Origin: Methylobacter luteus IMV-B-3098
Lineage (GTDB): Bacteria > Pseudomonadota > Gammaproteobacteria > Methylococcales > Methylomonadaceae
Assembly (NCBI RefSeq): GCF_000427625.1
Contig: NZ_KE386569.1
Location: 373,376 to 437,375 of the forward strand
Length of the DNA: 64,000 nucleotides
Direction: 5' to 3'
Made by a program: the position numbers and the translations under genes. Positions 16,895 to 25,850 of the stretch are shown here, piece by piece (position 1 is the first letter of the stretch; every line of letters begins with the position of its first letter). The notes beneath the pieces are model-generated. The model did not search any database. It was not told where the DNA came from and saw nothing but the letters and a program-made list of their open reading frames with translations.

Positions 16895-18628
16895 ATGCGA
16901 CTGATGTCTTCAGTTCCGGGACCGGCTCTGCTCATGCTGATGTTGTACTTGATTGCGCCCGTGGCGGTTGCCGAGGTGTCGGTTTCAGGCGTTAAAGGCC
17001 AGGCCAGGGACAACGTTCTGCTCATGCTGTCCCTGGAGAAGGAAGCCTGCGATGCGCCGGAATGGAAAATACGGAGCCTGTACGCACAGGCCGATCAGGA
17101 AATTGATCAGGCCCTGCGGGCATTGGGGTATTACCACGCCGCCGTCGAAAAATCGCTTAACTTTAAACGGGATTGCTGGCAGGCCGGCTTTGCCATCCGG
17201 CCCGGACCGCAGGCAGTCGTTAGCGCCATCGACATCACGATTAAAGGCGATGCCCATGACGATCTCGAATTTCAGAAATTGCGCAATGACCTGCCGCTGA
17301 AAATCGGCAGTCCCGTCCATCACGGCCACTATGAAAGCCTGAAGCGGCGCTTTGAAGCGCTGGCGCTGGAGCGCGGCTACCTGAATGCGACCTTCAGCGA
17401 AAGCAGACTGCTGATCGACAAGGACCGCAACAGCGCCCGGATCGAGTTGGTGTTTGACGCCGGGAAGCGCATGTATTTCGGCGATGTCACCGTCAGGCAG
17501 GACATTCTGAATCCCGACTTCGTGGAAAAGTACATTTCGATAAAAGAAGGCGAGTACTATGCCACCGGAGAATTGGTCAAAACGCATAATGCGCTGTCGC
17601 AAAGCGACTATTTCGACAGCGTGGAAATCATCCCGGACATCGAACATATCGAGCAGCAGCGCGTGCCGGTTGCGATCACCCTATCTCCAAAGCGCCGGCA
17701 CCTGTACAGCTTCGGCCTGGGGTTCGATACCGACTTAGGGCCGCTGGCCAATGCGACTTACAAAAACCGCCGCCTGAACCGACGCGGCCATTTTCTGACC
17801 GCCAATCTCGACATCTCGCAGGTGTTGTCGATTGCCGACGTCGAATACAGCATTCCCCTGGAGGACCCGGTCCACGATGTGTTCAGCTTCGGCGGCGGTT
17901 TCAGGTACGAAGATACCGACAACTTCAAATCAAAAAAAGCGGCGCTTTCCACGCGTTACAAGAAAGCGCTGGATAATGGCTGGAAGCAGACGCTTTTTAT
18001 CGACCTCAGCTATGAGGAATTCGAAACCGAGACTGAATCGGGCGAGGCGCTGTTATTGGTGCCCGGCGCCAGTTGGCTGCGTTCGGTGGCCGACAGCGTC
18101 GTACGGCCGACCAAAGGCTACAGGGCCGAGTTCGAAGTCAGAGGCAGTTATGAAAATCCGATCTCCGACGTCAGCTTTCTGCAGGGCAGTTTTTTAGGTA
18201 TATGGATGCAGCCTTTGCCCGGGGGCGGCAAATTCATCGGCCGGACCAACCTGGGCGCGACGCTGGTCGATGATCTGAAAAGACTGCCGACCTCGTACCG
18301 TTTTTATGCGGGCGGCATCAACAGCATTCGCGGCTATGATTACAAGGAACTGGCGCCGAAGGACCGGTTCGGCCATGTCGAAGGCGGCCAGTTCCTGACT
18401 GTCGTCAGCGCCGAATACGAGCATCCCGTGCTCGACGACTGGGGCGTGGCGGCCTTTGTCGATACCGGCAATGCCTTCAATGCCGGCGATATCAGCCTCA
18501 AAACCGGCGTGGGCCTGGGCGTTCGCTGGTATTCGCCGGTCGGCCCGGTGCGTCTGGATTTCGGCGTGCCGTTGAATGAGGCCGACTCCTCGTTTCAGAT
18601 CCATTTTTCCGCCGGCACAAGGCTATGA
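16895..18628 (+). CDS. tamA: TamA, outer membrane translocation/assembly subunit
   Basis: A 577-residue Omp85-family protein. A signal peptide (to about residue 26, AVA/EV) is followed by three POTRA domains (about 27-265) and a 16-strand beta-barrel, with the typical GGINSIRGYDYKELAPKD near residue 471 and a terminal aromatic-rich strand. With TamB it forms the translocation and assembly module, which helps insert some outer membrane proteins and is also implicated in phospholipid transport. The tamB start overlaps its stop by 4 nt, so the two are translationally coupled. Confidence 0.94.
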   Translation: MRLMSSVPGPALLMLMLYLIAPVAVAEVSVSGVKGQARDNVLLMLSLEKEACDAPEWKIRSLYAQADQEIDQALRALGYYHAAVEKSLNFKRDCWQAGFAIRPGPQAVVSAIDITIKGDAHDDLEFQKLRNDLPLKIGSPVHHGHYESLKRRFEALALERGYLNATFSESRLLIDKDRNSARIELVFDAGKRMYFGDVTVRQDILNPDFVEKYISIKEGEYYATGELVKTHNALSQSDYFDSVEIIPDIEHIEQQRVPVAITLSPKRRHLYSFGLGFDTDLGPLANATYKNRRLNRRGHFLTANLDISQVLSIADVEYSIPLEDPVHDVFSFGGGFRYEDTDNFKSKKAALSTRYKKALDNGWKQTLFIDLSYEEFETETESGEALLLVPGASWLRSVADSVVRPTKGYRAEFEVRGSYENPISDVSFLQGSFLGIWMQPLPGGGKFIGRTNLGATLVDDLKRLPTSYRFYAGGINSIRGYDYKELAPKDRFGHVEGGQFLTVVSAEYEHPVLDDWGVAAFVDTGNAFNAGDISLKTGVGLGVRWYSPVGPVRLDFGVPLNEADSSFQIHFSAGTRL

Positions 18629-21600
18629 GGAAATGGATTTGGCTGATTGTTGTGCTGATCGTGCTGGCGATCCCGGCCGGCCTGTTCGGGCTGGTCAGCA
18701 GCGAAGCCGGCAGCCGTTGGCTGCTACAGAAGTTTTTTTCAAGACTGCCGGCGCAGGTGACGGTTGCGGCGATAGAAGGCCGGCTGATCGATCGCATCGC
18801 ACTTACTGATCTGCATTATCAGAGCGAAACCGAAACCGTGGACGTTAAAAGCCTGGCTTTCGCCTGGCGGCCGCGGGAGCTGCTTTCGGGCACTGTCAAA
18901 ATTATCGACCTGACGCTGCATGGCGTCACCGTCAACCTCAGGAAACCCGAGACACCCAAGGACGAGACGCCGTTCGATTTCCGGGCCGAACTGCGGCTGC
19001 CGGTAGAGATTGCGGTTGAAAATCTGTTGCTGACCGATGCGCGGCTAAAGTCGGGCGAGCAGGTGTACGAACTGGGCAGACTGCGCCTGACGGCCGCGAC
19101 CGAACAGGGCCGGCTTAACGTCAGCCTGCTGGAAGTCAACGCCAAGCCTGTCGTCGCGACCGTGCAGGGGCAGGTGACGCTGGGCAAGGGTTTTCCTTTC
19201 AGCTTGCAGGCCGACTGGCAGGTCAGCACCGAAACCAGCGGCATCTGGCAGGGCGCATCCGCCATTCATGGCGACATCGACAGGATCGTTTTCGACAATC
19301 AATTATCCACGCCCTTCATCGCCAATCTGGCAGGCAATCTGGAAGATGCGCTCGGCAAGCCGCGCATTAATGCGCGCGGCGACTGGCGCAATCTAAAATG
19401 GCCGCTGACTGACGCCGAGCCCCAGCTGAAAAGCGAGCAGGGCACATTCGAGCTGAGCGGCCTGCTCGATGATTATCGGCTGACCGTCAATGGCCGGCTG
19501 ACGCAACAGTATCTGCCCGAGGCTCGTCTGGCATTCAACGGCAAAGGCAGCCTCGAAGCCATGACCATAGAGAAACTGGAGCTGAAATCCAAAACCGGTT
19601 TGTTTCTATTGGCAGGCGATGTCTCATGGAAGGGCGTGCCGGCGTTCGATCTGACGGCTCAGGGCCGGCATTTCAACCCGGCCATTATCCTGCCGGAAAT
19701 GCCCGGCGACCTGACCTTCAGCGCGCACCTGAAAGGCAAACTGGTGGAGCAGTCGCCGCAGCTGGAGGTCGATATCGATAAGCTGACCGGCAAACTGCGC
19801 AATTATCCGGTCAGCGCCGACGGCAAACTGTTTCTGGCCGGCGACCGGCTCAAGGTCGATGCGCTGCGTATCGTCTCCGGCGCCAACAGGCTGGCTGTGG
19901 ACGGCACACTGGGACAGGAGCAGGGCGCATTGGATGTCTCGATCGATGCGCCCAGACTGGATACGCTGTGGCCGGATCTGGGCGGCAGCCTGAAAGGCAA
20001 TGGACGCCTGCAGGGCGCATGGCGGCAGCCCGCAATCGAATTCCGGGGGCAAGGCAAACGTCTGCGCTTTGCCGGATACAGCGCCAGGCTGCTGGACGCC
20101 GATATCGATTACCGTCCCGAGGCAAGCTCGTCATTGCGACTGTCGGCGACCCGCATCAGAAGCGGCACCATCGAGATAACCCGCCTGCTGGTCGAGGGCA
20201 GCGGCACGCAGGCGGCGAATAGCGTCAGCGCCGATCTGCGTTCATCCGAAGGCGATCTGTCAGCCGTGCTGACGGGCGGCATCAAAAACGGCCGCTGGCA
20301 GGGCGATTTATCGAAACTGGCGCTGAATGTGCCCAATCAGGGCCGCTGGCAGCTCCGGGAAGCCATGGCGATGACCGTAACGCCGCGCGAGGCCGGCGTC
20401 GATCTGGCTTTCGAACAGGGTTGTCTGGCCCGGCAGGCGTCTTCCGTCTGCGTGCAGGGGCATTATGAAGCCAACGGCGACTTTCAGGCCGCGCTGAAGG
20501 CGTCGGCATTGCCGCTCGCGCTGCTCCAGACTTATCTGGCGGAACAGGTGACGCTGAGCGGCATCATCAATGCCGATGCTGACATAACGCGGCGGAAAGG
20601 AGTGCTGGCCGGACGCTACAGTCTTCAGATGCCGGCCGGGTCCAGGGTCTTGCTGGAGACTCGGGAAACCGCCACGGTCATTCCGTTGGGCGCCTCGTCC
20701 GTGACCGGCACGCTGGATGGCGATGCGGTGTCAGCCGATCTGGATCTGGCCCTGGCCGGCAGGGATTTCGTGCGCGGTCAACTGCAGGCCGATATCGGCC
20801 CGAGCCAGGCCATTATGGGCCGCATACAGGCATCGGTGGCCGAGTTTGCGCTCTTCAATGCCTTTGTCCCGGATAAGGTATCCGGTCTCAAAGGCCAACT
20901 GCAGGCGGACCTGACGCTGTACGGGGTCGTGCAAAAACCGGCGGCGGCCGGCACGGTAAAGCTTTCCGGCGGAGCTGTCGATATTGAAGAGCTGGGCCTG
21001 AAACTGCGTGATATCAAGTTGCAGATCACCGCTGCCAGGGACAATGCCGAGCGTCTGCGGATACAGGGCGGGGCCAAGTCGGGCAGCGGGGCTGTCTATC
21101 TGGACGGTTTTGCGCTGCTGCAGCCCGAATCAGGCTGGCCGGTCGAACTGACGCTGACCGGCGATGATTTTGAAGTCGCGAGACTGCCGGAAGCGCAGAT
21201 AGCCGTGTCGCCGGCATTGAAAATCGCTTTTGCGAACGGGCAGGGCAAAGTGACGGGCAAATTGGGCGTGCCGACAGCGATCATGCAGATCAAGCAACTG
21301 CCGGAGCAGGCCGTCAAGGTCAGTGAGGATGAAATCATTGTCGGTCAGGAGCCTGTCGAGGAAACAGCGCCCGCCGTGCCGGGCTTCGATGTCGATATCG
21401 ATGTCGAGCTGGGCAGGAATGTGAAATTTTCAGGGCTAGGGCTAAAGACCGATCTTGCAGGCAAGCTAAAGATCGTCCAGAGAGCCGGAAAAATGACCAT
21501 GCACGGCACCGTCGACATGAAGGAGGCCCGTTACAAACAGTATGGCCAGGACCTTGCCGTGCGCGAAGGGCGCTTCGCCTTCAATGGTCCGGTCGACAAT

Positions 21601-22077
21601 CCCTGGCTGGACGTGGAAGCCACGCGTGTTTCACGAGATAAAAAAGTGACGGCGGTGCTCAGTGTGACCGGCTTGTTGAAGACGCCCCGGACCCGCATCT
21701 ATTCGGAACCCGCGCTGCCCGAAGCGGAAGCGCTGGCCTATCTGATCACGGGCCGGCCGCTGAATCAGGCCAGCGAGTCCGAAGGCAATATGATAGCCGG
21801 CGCGGCACTGTCCTATGGCGCGGGCAAGGTCTCGTGGCTTGCCAACAAATTCGGTGTCGATGAATTTGAGGTCAGGGAAGGCGAGACGCTGGAGGATACG
21901 CTGCTTGCCGTAGGCCGGCATCTGACGCCGGATTTTTATATCGGCACCAAGGTCGGCCTGTTCAACAAGCAGGCCGTAGTGGTCTTGAGACGGATGCTGA
22001 CAAAGGCGCTCAGCATTCAAACCGAGGCCGGCACGTCGCAGAGGATCAAGCTGAACTATGAGATCGAGGCCGATTGA
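18625..22077 (+). CDS. tamB: TamB, inner membrane-anchored translocation/assembly subunit
   Basis: An 1150-residue AsmA/TamB-like protein. One N-terminal signal anchor (residues 4-24) is followed by a long repetitive beta-rich chain expected to form a hydrophobic groove across the periplasm. The conserved DUF490 (TamB) domain occupies the last 350 residues, including YLITGRPLNQASESEG and VREGETLEDTLLAVGRHLTPDFYIGTKVGLF. It works with TamA in outer membrane protein assembly and probably lipid transport. Length is close to the usual 1200-1300 residues. The start overlaps the tamA stop (ATGA). Confidence 0.94.
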   Translation: MRKWIWLIVVLIVLAIPAGLFGLVSSEAGSRWLLQKFFSRLPAQVTVAAIEGRLIDRIALTDLHYQSETETVDVKSLAFAWRPRELLSGTVKIIDLTLHGVTVNLRKPETPKDETPFDFRAELRLPVEIAVENLLLTDARLKSGEQVYELGRLRLTAATEQGRLNVSLLEVNAKPVVATVQGQVTLGKGFPFSLQADWQVSTETSGIWQGASAIHGDIDRIVFDNQLSTPFIANLAGNLEDALGKPRINARGDWRNLKWPLTDAEPQLKSEQGTFELSGLLDDYRLTVNGRLTQQYLPEARLAFNGKGSLEAMTIEKLELKSKTGLFLLAGDVSWKGVPAFDLTAQGRHFNPAIILPEMPGDLTFSAHLKGKLVEQSPQLEVDIDKLTGKLRNYPVSADGKLFLAGDRLKVDALRIVSGANRLAVDGTLGQEQGALDVSIDAPRLDTLWPDLGGSLKGNGRLQGAWRQPAIEFRGQGKRLRFAGYSARLLDADIDYRPEASSSLRLSATRIRSGTIEITRLLVEGSGTQAANSVSADLRSSEGDLSAVLTGGIKNGRWQGDLSKLALNVPNQGRWQLREAMAMTVTPREAGVDLAFEQGCLARQASSVCVQGHYEANGDFQAALKASALPLALLQTYLAEQVTLSGIINADADITRRKGVLAGRYSLQMPAGSRVLLETRETATVIPLGASSVTGTLDGDAVSADLDLALAGRDFVRGQLQADIGPSQAIMGRIQASVAEFALFNAFVPDKVSGLKGQLQADLTLYGVVQKPAAAGTVKLSGGAVDIEELGLKLRDIKLQITAARDNAERLRIQGGAKSGSGAVYLDGFALLQPESGWPVELTLTGDDFEVARLPEAQIAVSPALKIAFANGQGKVTGKLGVPTAIMQIKQLPEQAVKVSEDEIIVGQEPVEETAPAVPGFDVDIDVELGRNVKFSGLGLKTDLAGKLKIVQRAGKMTMHGTVDMKEARYKQYGQDLAVREGRFAFNGPVDNPWLDVEATRVSRDKKVTAVLSVTGLLKTPRTRIYSEPALPEAEALAYLITGRPLNQASESEGNMIAGAALSYGAGKVSWLANKFGVDEFEVREGETLEDTLLAVGRHLTPDFYIGTKVGLFNKQAVVVLRRMLTKALSIQTEAGTSQRIKLNYEIEAD

Positions 22078-22109
22078 CAGAGAAAGCCGCTGATCTACAA
22101 AGGTTCAAG

Positions 22110-22253
22110 CGGGGCGGGGTTTGTAACCCCGTCCCTAACGTTTCTGCAATGCCCCGTCCAGCTGCGGGTTCTGTAGGGTATGCATCGCATACCATTTTCA
22201 AAATTTGTCGATGCATCACGGTTCTGAAAAGATACGCAGTGCGTACCCTACAA
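22110..22253. repeat. cluster of palindromic repeats
   Basis: Contains GGGGTTTGTAACCCCG and then GTAGGGTATGCATCGCATACC paired with GATACGCAGTGCGTACCCTAC. These are hairpin-forming intergenic repeats. The GGGGTTTGTAACCCC motif is related to the palindrome in the elements beside hsdR and hsdS. Confidence 0.55.
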
Positions 22254-22349
22254 TGCAATAGAAATAGCATGAATAATTAAAACTCAATCAAAACCTACTC
22301 TATAATTTTCCTGACATTGGATGACTTTATCTGAATCGGATTTTTTAAT

Positions 22350-23456
22350 ATGAATAAACCGGCAATGCGAGGCCATCCGGCGCCTAAAAAGCCCCCGATA
22401 CCGCCTCAAGTCAAACCACGTCCGCGCCCGACGACTCGGCCGGCAGCAAAAAAGCCGGCGGCACACAAGCCGGCGATCAATAATTTCAGGAGCCGGCTGT
22501 CGCTGATCATGCTTGAAGCGGCGAGCCTTGTCATTACGGCCGCGCTATTGGTTATCGTGCTGCTCGGCTATTCGGCCGACAGATTTTCAGGCACACGGTT
22601 TTTCAGCAGCCTGCTGCCGTTCGCGATTGGTGTGGTCGGCTTGATCCTGGTTGCGGCGGCGCTGCTGATAGGCTGGTGGAAACTGCGAACACGGCTGCGC
22701 GCCTTATCATCGTTGTTGCCGCCGATGCTGGCCGCCGGACTGGCGCTCATGGTCGGCTGGTTCGCGATTCAGGGCGAATTCGCCCTGGCGTACGGGCATT
22801 TCCGCGCGCTGGTCGGCGGCAAACAGGAAGCGGCGCGCGTTACGCTGGCCCATCAGGTTTATGCGGCCTATCGGCGCTATGACACGGCGCAATTGCTGCG
22901 GCTGGTAAAACGCTCGCAGGAATATAATGCCGCTATCGAAGAAGCGGCTAAAGCGTTCGATCTGGACCCGAATCTGTTGCAGGGCGTCGCCGCGACAGAG
23001 TCTTCGTTCCTGCCGCGTGATAGCCGCGACGGCGGACACGGCCTGTTTCAGATCACGCGCGTGCCCAAGATAGCCACTGAACAGGCCGGCAGGCGCCTGG
23101 GCGTGGATAAATTGTCTTTGCTCGATCACCGGCACAACGCCTTCATTGCCGCCGCAACCCTGAAACATTATCTGGCTGAAATGAAAGGCGATCTGTTTCT
23201 GGGTCTCCTGGCCTACAATATCGGCCCCACCAACGGCGGCCTGCGGTTCATCATGCAGCAATACGGCGTGACGGATTTCGTGACCATACAACCTTATCTG
23301 CAACAACTGCCGCGCGATTATCCGGTGCGCGTTCTGTCATACTCGCTGGCTTTCAGGCTCTGGCAACATGAAGGCCAATTGCCGGCTTACGAGGAAGGCA
23401 AGAATGCCGTTCGGATACAACGTATCGGCATACCGGGACTGCAAATGGAATTTTGA
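22350..23456 (+). CDS. membrane-anchored lytic transglycosylase (SLT domain)
   Basis: A 368-residue protein. A basic Pro/Lys-rich N-terminus (1-45) is followed by three hydrophobic segments (about 52-75, 85-108 and 120-142) and a periplasmic SLT domain (about 195-340). The catalytic Glu lies in GVAATESSFLPRDSRDGGHGLFQI, and the conserved AYNIGPTNGG motif follows. It should cleave peptidoglycan glycan strands to 1,6-anhydro products. The multi-helix anchor is unusual for soluble lytic transglycosylases and suggests a fixed site of action. It stands alone, 270 nt after tamB. Confidence 0.88.
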   Translation: MNKPAMRGHPAPKKPPIPPQVKPRPRPTTRPAAKKPAAHKPAINNFRSRLSLIMLEAASLVITAALLVIVLLGYSADRFSGTRFFSSLLPFAIGVVGLILVAAALLIGWWKLRTRLRALSSLLPPMLAAGLALMVGWFAIQGEFALAYGHFRALVGGKQEAARVTLAHQVYAAYRRYDTAQLLRLVKRSQEYNAAIEEAAKAFDLDPNLLQGVAATESSFLPRDSRDGGHGLFQITRVPKIATEQAGRRLGVDKLSLLDHRHNAFIAAATLKHYLAEMKGDLFLGLLAYNIGPTNGGLRFIMQQYGVTDFVTIQPYLQQLPRDYPVRVLSYSLAFRLWQHEGQLPAYEEGKNAVRIQRIGIPGLQMEF

Positions 23457-23586
23457 GCCGTCCTAAAAATCTATCTTGGAAAATGGCAGGGAACAAGTGC
23501 CGGAAGGCATCGGTCTCAGAACATATAGGGCGCGCCTGTAGCTCAGACAGGTTATGCGGCGACCTTTTGTTTTTTCGAAGGAAAAC

Positions 23587-24753
23587 ATGATCATAAATAC
23601 GCAGTGGCGGCGTTTGACGGGAAGGTTTGATGCTGCAATGATCAACAAGACCGAAGCCAGCGAATTGCTGAAGCCTACCTATGCGCAACGCGGGTTTCTT
23701 CCCGAAGACGATCCTCTGACTGCATTTCCGCACGGTTCCCGCTATGCCATGCTCGATGAGATCGGTCATGATCTGCCGAGCCTGCTCTATGATAAAGACT
23801 TTCGGGTTTACGCGCGGGAGCTTGAAATTCCCAGATGGCAGGGGCCGGTCAACGAGGAGAACCTTCCTCAGCTTCGCCTTTATTATGTGCGGCTTGGCTT
23901 TCTCGCCTCCGCTTACGTCAATCAGGTCGGGGAGGAGCCGGTCAAGCTCCTGCCGTACAATATCGCGGTGCCGCTGGCGCGGGCCGCCATGCTGCTCGAT
24001 TGTCTGCCCATTCTAAGCTACGACGGCTACGCCCTCTATAACTGGAAGCGCTTTCATAAACACCAGCCGATCCGATTGGGCAATATCGATACCCTGCAAA
24101 GCTTCGTCCACCTGTATGACGAGCATTGGTTCATCCTGGTGCATGTAGAGATTGAAGCGATCGCGGCCGATATTCTGGCTGCGATCGCATCGATCAAATG
24201 CAAACTGACGGAGAATGCTGAAGCTGACCTGAGTCCGGAGTTATGGCATATCGAAGACGCCGTACGACGCCAGGTCGAAGTGTTAAAGCGCATTCCCGAG
24301 CACATGTCCGCCAGCCTCTACTACAAGACTTTCCGGCCCTATATCCGCTTTTTCGAAAACATAACCTATGAAGGCGTGGATCAGGCGCCCATCCAGTTTC
24401 GCGGCGAGACCGGCGCGCAGAGCAGTATCATGCCGACACTGGTCGCCTTTATGAAGATTCCCCACCAGCGATCCGTTCTGACGGACCATCTGATGGATAT
24501 GCGCAAGTACATGCCGCTTCGGCACCAGGTGCTGATCAAGGAAGTCGAGGCCATGCCTGACATCCGAAATTCCAGGTACAAGGAGCCTTACAACGCCATC
24601 CTGGATGCCATGGCGGCCTTCCGGAGAGTCCATTACGGCTGGGCGGAAGAATACATCACCCGCTGGACGGACGATCCGAGGGGAACCGGCGGCACGCCCT
24701 ATATGCAGTGGCTCAAACAGATGCTGCAGGAGACCGAGGCCCACCGCCTTTAG
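23587..24753 (+). CDS. indoleamine 2,3-dioxygenase family haem protein
   Basis: About 388 residues from the ATG at 23587 (GAAGGAAAAC upstream). It has the indoleamine 2,3-dioxygenase fold signatures: FRPYIRFFENITYEGV, FRGETGAQSSIMPTLVAF, LMDMRKYMPLRHQVLI and the C-terminal DPRGTGGTPYMQWLKQM. The His in FRRVHYGWAEEYI occupies the proximal haem ligand position. Family enzymes open the indole ring of L-tryptophan to N-formylkynurenine using O2. Many bacterial relatives have poor tryptophan activity, so the substrate is open. No kynurenine pathway gene is nearby. Confidence 0.85.
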   Translation: MIINTQWRRLTGRFDAAMINKTEASELLKPTYAQRGFLPEDDPLTAFPHGSRYAMLDEIGHDLPSLLYDKDFRVYARELEIPRWQGPVNEENLPQLRLYYVRLGFLASAYVNQVGEEPVKLLPYNIAVPLARAAMLLDCLPILSYDGYALYNWKRFHKHQPIRLGNIDTLQSFVHLYDEHWFILVHVEIEAIAADILAAIASIKCKLTENAEADLSPELWHIEDAVRRQVEVLKRIPEHMSASLYYKTFRPYIRFFENITYEGVDQAPIQFRGETGAQSSIMPTLVAFMKIPHQRSVLTDHLMDMRKYMPLRHQVLIKEVEAMPDIRNSRYKEPYNAILDAMAAFRRVHYGWAEEYITRWTDDPRGTGGTPYMQWLKQMLQETEAHRL

Positions 24754-24780
24754 ACAGTGCGGCAAACGAGATAAATATGT

Positions 24781-24856
24781 GTAGGCTGGGTTGGAGCTTT
24801 AGCGGAAACCCGGCATGGGCGGCCTCGAAAATGTCGGGTTTATCAACCCAGCCTAC
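24781..24856. repeat. 76-bp palindromic repeat (GTAGGCTGGGTTG family), copy 1
   Basis: Bounded by GTAGGCTGGGTTG and CAACCCAGCCTAC, exact inverted repeats, with an inner AAACCCGGCAT/ATGTCGGGTTT hairpin. A second copy of the same length lies at 55095-55170, and a related 89-bp element is inside hsdM at 52907-52995. Confidence 0.75.
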
Positions 24857-25014
24857 CGCCGTTAAAAGCCGCAGCGCCCGGCGCGGCAAACGGGGCAAAA
24901 ACCATCCGTGCGCAACATCAGTTATTAAGAATTAGAATCCGCTGCCAACCATCACACGGAGCATCACCTGCACGGCGCAACGCTTTGTCAGCACTGCGCC
25001 GTGTAAGGGCGAGT

Positions 25015-25587
25015 CTAGGCCTGGTCCACTACTGTCACGCAAAGATTGGTCGGTTTCTTATTGGCGTCCAGTATCGGTTTCAGCGTGAATGATACGACCG
25101 ACTCCACCCCCGCATCGCCCAGATCGCCGACGGGGACTTTTTTGACGGAAATTTCATTATCGTCGACTTTCCATTTGTAATCGGCGTCGAAAGCGGTGTT
25201 CTTGCCGGAATTTTCCAGATCGACTTCAAAGTTGGCGCCCTGGCAGGCGTCGGTCGGTTTTTTCAGGTCCAGAACGTGGGCATGAAATCCGGAAGGCGTG
25301 GCTTCATAGGAACTGTCGTCAATAGGCAGGTGAGTGGTCAGCACCAGCACGTTATTGCCGCTGTCCGTCAATATGGCATAGCCGAAGGCGCCGGATTTTC
25401 CATCGGTGGGTATGTCCTGGCCGGTTTTGATTTCCACCTCCAGCATTTTTTTATCGGCTTTGCCTTTCCATTCCACTTCCACTTCCTTGAGCGTCAGATA
25501 GCCGGCTGCCTGGGCCAGAGCCATGCCGCTGGCCAACGCCAGGGCAATGGCTGATGCAAGTAACGATGTTTTATTAATCAGTTTCAT
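25015..25587 (-). CDS. secreted hypothetical protein
   Basis: A 190-residue protein with a clear signal peptide (MKLINKTSLLASAIALALASGMALA, cleavage near residue 25-27). The mature part is acidic and beta-rich with two cysteines (in TDACQGAN and NLCVTVV). That suggests a periplasmic or secreted immunoglobulin-like fold with one disulfide. I recognise no family. GGAGATTAACT upstream of the ATG is a good ribosome site. It is divergent from the asmA-like gene, with an AT-rich promoter region of about 260 nt between them. Confidence 0.75.
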   Translation of the reverse strand: MKLINKTSLLASAIALALASGMALAQAAGYLTLKEVEVEWKGKADKKMLEVEIKTGQDIPTDGKSGAFGYAILTDSGNNVLVLTTHLPIDDSSYEATPSGFHAHVLDLKKPTDACQGANFEVDLENSGKNTAFDADYKWKVDDNEISVKKVPVGDLGDAGVESVVSFTLKPILDANKKPTNLCVTVVDQA

Positions 25588-25850
25588 AGTTAATCTCCAT
25601 CAAAAAAAGTATTGAATCGATATTATTTATACATTGTATTGATGAGACAAGGCAAGTGCATATTTCATTCATAGCACTGTATTCGTGTCCTTTAAAGTCA
25701 TGTAGTTCCGTAATCTATGAACTCTAACAATTTCATTGAGTCTTTGATCCTAATCCATGCATAAAAACCAGGTATCTCAATTTCCTTTTGAAAAGAGCGT
25801 TTTTGTCACTGCCTGTGACAAATGGGCCGCGGAGCAGAGAGGGTATTTCT

